Source of the DNA: Gorsachius magnificus
Taxonomy: Eukaryota; Chordata; Aves; Pelecaniformes; Ardeidae
Length of the DNA stretch: 64,000 nt
Assembly: GCA_034008185.1 (NCBI GenBank)
Contig: CM067086.1
Location: 40,070,507 to 40,134,506, forward strand
Reading direction: 5' to 3'
Under the pieces are notes generated by a model. That model ran no database searches. It was not told where the DNA came from and was given only the letters and a program-made list of their open reading frames with translations. Both the position numbers and the translations under genes were made by a program. Within the stretch, counting starts at the first letter, position 1; every line of letters starts with the position of its first letter. This document shows positions 63,940 to 64,000 of this stretch, piece by piece.

Positions 63940-64000
63940 CTCTGTCAAACCGTAGGCACAACTGTAAAAAGCCTCAAATGGTGCAGTAGCTTGCATGTCA
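63940..64000 (-). CDS. HEATR5A: HEATR5A exon, cut by the right edge
   Basis: The visible 61 bases encode DMQATAPFEAFYSCAYGLTE and end at the donor ACAGAG|GTAATG. They join in frame to VQYKCYQLL of the next exon. The rest of this exon and of the gene lies past base 64,000. Confidence 0.92.

Overview
This is vertebrate nuclear DNA, almost certainly from a bird and probably a neoavian one. It is AT-rich and intron-rich. The repeats are CR1 LINE 3' ends, and there is a solo LTR of a kind I recall as common in birds. Nothing prokaryotic (operons, ribosome binding sites, CRISPR) is present.

The window holds parts of two protein genes, both on the minus strand. (1) HECTD1, a HECT-type E3 ubiquitin ligase, fills about 1-42,200. 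Its promoter is a CpG island at about 41.5-42.5 kb. A non-coding first exon splices into exon 2, which carries the start codon at 39,629. I resolved 23 coding exons (exons 2-24) base by base. Every splice junction is GT-AG, all reading phases agree, and the frame is open through residue 1307. The helical N-terminus, ankyrin repeats, Sad1/UNC-like domain and start of the MIB/HERC2 domain are here; the catalytic HECT domain lies beyond the left edge. (2) The last three exons of HEATR5A (62,764-64,000, partial) enter at the right edge and encode the C-terminal 191 residues. The tandem order HEATR5A-HECTD1 matches the human 14q12 order as I recall it, so this is conserved synteny.

Region by region: 1-17.7 kb is the dense exon part of HECTD1, with a CR1 fragment at 11.9 kb and a solo LTR at 13.65-14.24 kb that has a perfect 5-bp target duplication. 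17.7-22.4 kb holds exons 3-4 and their introns. 22.4-39.5 kb is the large intron 2, with two CR1 copies, a near-perfect 176-bp tandem duplication and a possible retrocopy with an A-tail. 39.5-42.5 kb is the 5' end and promoter. 42.5-61 kb is intergenic with no recognisable conserved gene, but it has several plus-strand splice-flanked open segments and a well-formed plus-strand poly(A) site at 61.5 kb. These could belong to a divergent lncRNA or a lineage-specific gene; this is inference. 61.5-62.8 kb is probably HEATR5A 3' UTR and flank.

I see no novel multi-gene system. The best leads are the putative plus-strand transcript divergent from HECTD1, the HECTD1 leader (two short upstream ORFs, plus a U24-A14 tract beside the start codon), and the retrocopy-like ORF in intron 2.
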